From: Ignelater luminosus
Lineage: Eukaryota; Arthropoda; Insecta; Coleoptera; Elateridae
Assembly (NCBI GenBank): GCA_011009095.1
Contig: VTPC01002498.1
Span: 33,556-97,555 of the forward strand
Direction of reading: 5' to 3'
DNA: 64,000 bases
The notes under the pieces were generated by a model, which worked only from the letters and a program-made list of their open reading frames with translations, did no database searches and was not told the origin of the DNA. Of this stretch, positions 62,261 through 64,000 are shown piece by piece. Each line of letters starts with the position of its first letter. The first letter of the stretch is position 1. Made by a program: the position numbers and the translations under genes.

Positions 62261-64000
62261 TAATGAGCTCATGCACAGAGTTGAATTGAAAATGAAAAAG
62301 ACAGAACGAGGAAATTCAAGTTGTGTTCCAGTTTCTGTCTTGAGAATTTATAAAACAAAAGAATAGCTGTCATAATCACTTTGCCTTAGAGGAATTTTTT
62401 TTATTGTTTATCTAACATGCAGGCACGGACGTATCTTCACAGCTCCTTCAAGTCAACAGTTTAAATCTCGGAAACAATGTGGGTATTATTATATGAGAGA
62501 AATTGAATTAGAACAATGGTAGGTTGTAATTGAAACTGTCTTAGTTGTTATTAAGAATGATGATCCTTCAGTTAGGCGACACTTTCAAAATGGAATTTAA
62601 TAAGTTGATTGTTTAAGACGTTTTTGGAATTAGTTAAGATGATACACCAATATTTTATTTATTAGAGCGCAGTTTATTATAAATCCTCAGATCATAATCA
62701 GGAAGCGAAATCTTTTATGTTTTATTTGCCATTTGCAGCACTTAAAATATATGTTCATCCTACTTTTATAGCGTATGTAAAATGCAATATATGCAAATGT
62801 TTTGCGGAATACACATATATTCCAATTTATAATGGCTATAAATATTGCTTTGTAATATAAAAGCTGCTTGAACCTGTTAAACTGTTTCCGTCGAAATAAA
62901 GTCTTTCTTAATAAAATTGACTCTTATATATATATATATATATATATTTAAATTCTAGAACATCTCCAAAAAGGACCCACTGTAAATTTACAGTCGGTTT
63001 TATTATGTAAATTTCTTATAAAAATTTGTAGTTTATATATTAATAGCAAATAGGAGTAGACACCTACAAACAGGACTATCTGAATAGAAATCTTCATTTC
63101 CATTTGATTTCTTTATCTTGATTCGAGTTGGCAATCTAAATAGAAACATCTTTATACGAGTATGTTTACTATTACTATCATAAAGAAAAATAAAAACATC
63201 TTTATATTGATAATAAAGTTAAGTTTTGTGCAAAGCACTATAGGTCTACAAATAAAACCTTTTGGGACGTCATCTTGCATGGTTTATACATTAGAAGATA
63301 TTTCTTACAAAACAGTAAGTCAGTACTTCTCTTGAAATTTATATTACAGACTGTCATATTCACCATACTGAACTATCCGAAATCTGTAGGATCTTGCATA
63401 TTATTTTAAAAACACAACCACATCAAGATTGTACGTACGAAGCCTCCAAAATATTAACTTTCAAAACCACAGCCTGCCCACATAAATATCTTGATGATTT
63501 TTAGAAATTTTCCCAATCGTTTCGGAATGTCTCCAGACCTTCCTTTATTTCAAAACTTATCAAAAGAAAGCATCATGGTTCTAAGATATCTTGAAGAGCT
63601 AGGAAACAAGTATGCGCAACATGAGGGCCTATCATACCAATACATAATACCTCTTCTACCCAATAAGCAGTTTTCTTTTAATAAAAGGCAAGTAAACATT
63701 CACTTCCACACACTCTTGCCATGGAGCTTGCAGCTTTGTGTTCTAGCCTGGCAGCAGGGCAGAAACAAAAACGTCTTGGAAATAAGTATTATACCTTGGG
63801 CAAGCTAACTTGATAAGAAAACTGGCCAAATATTGACACGTAATCGTTTCATGCCCATGGCCAAAATCTAAACCAAAAAGCTCCTTCCAGAAAATCGTTT
63901 AAAACAATATGTTCCTGATTTCTGAACCATTCAGAGGCGGATAACCTAGAAGTGAAGCTGCATATATAGTAATAAATTGTATTGGTTAGCAACGATTTGA
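62261..64000. other. A+T-rich non-coding sequence
   Basis: No gene called. A 105-codon plus-strand frame at 63491-63808 (ATG at 63494) reads like protein in places but has no recognisable motif or splice context. Confidence 0.5.
62925..62946. repeat. (TA)11 microsatellite
   Basis: Eleven perfect TA units in A+T-rich sequence. Confidence 0.9.

Noticed and set aside
63491-63808. 105-codon plus-strand frame starting with ATG at 63494
   Set aside because: Plausible composition but no motif, splice context or repeated occurrence; length alone is weak evidence.
1-64000. CRISPR arrays, bacterial operons, prophage or plasmid features
   Set aside because: No regular short repeats with unique spacers, no ribosome-binding-site-led gene strings; the DNA is eukaryotic in character.

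Overview
The window looks like nuclear DNA of an animal, most likely an insect or another arthropod. The sequence is strongly A+T-rich by eye, has no bacterial-style gene packing, and holds two unrelated mariner-type DNA transposons flanked by TA target duplications. Both transposase types are common in insect genomes. Species and chromosome cannot be named from the sequence alone. I found no convincing host protein-coding gene, tRNA, rRNA or CRISPR array in the 64 kb. The window is best read as a gene desert or the inside of one or more very long introns.

The only clear genes are transposase pseudogenes. At 15669-16563 lies an 895-bp mariner with a D34D spacing. It has lost the middle of its transposase, including the first catalytic Asp, yet keeps one open frame joining the DNA-binding half to the C-terminal half. 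At 28708-30012 lies a 1305-bp element with perfect 31-bp terminal inverted repeats. Its transposase (D92D41D spacing) runs in one frame from ATG to TAA and is broken by a single TGA. Weaker traces of other DNA transposons are a possible pogo/Tigger-like MITE at 3866-4055, a similar single end near 6578, and two opposite-facing copies (35435-35566 and 51372-51500) of a repeat starting with a hAT-like CAGAGGCGTAACTA end.

The rest shows two textures. One is very A+T-rich, T- or A-skewed and low in complexity, and contains decayed tandem duplications: about 160-190-bp units at 2060-3110, about 70-bp units at 25584-25825, 300-350-bp units at 45090-45850, a 150-bp pair at 46843-47050, a mixed array with a 27-bp inverted repeat at 51499-52110, and a roughly 460-520-bp duplication at 53030-53830. 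In the last of these, the few differences in the short aligned segments fall mostly at third codon positions. The other texture is mixed, CpG-containing, non-repetitive sequence in islands (about 9000-11480, 18481-19390, 22981-24190, 36541-37430, 48090-48720, 49200-49960, 55201-57200 and 60001-61930). These resemble conserved non-coding or cis-regulatory DNA, but that is inference. The best candidate for a host exon is a 60-bp segment at 43006-43065 between good splice-site matches.

Nothing here forms an operon or pathway. The hypotheses most worth checking are the in-frame deletion product of the D34D mariner, the near-intact D41D element, the third-position pattern in the 53-kb duplication, and whether the CpG-rich islands are conserved regulatory elements.
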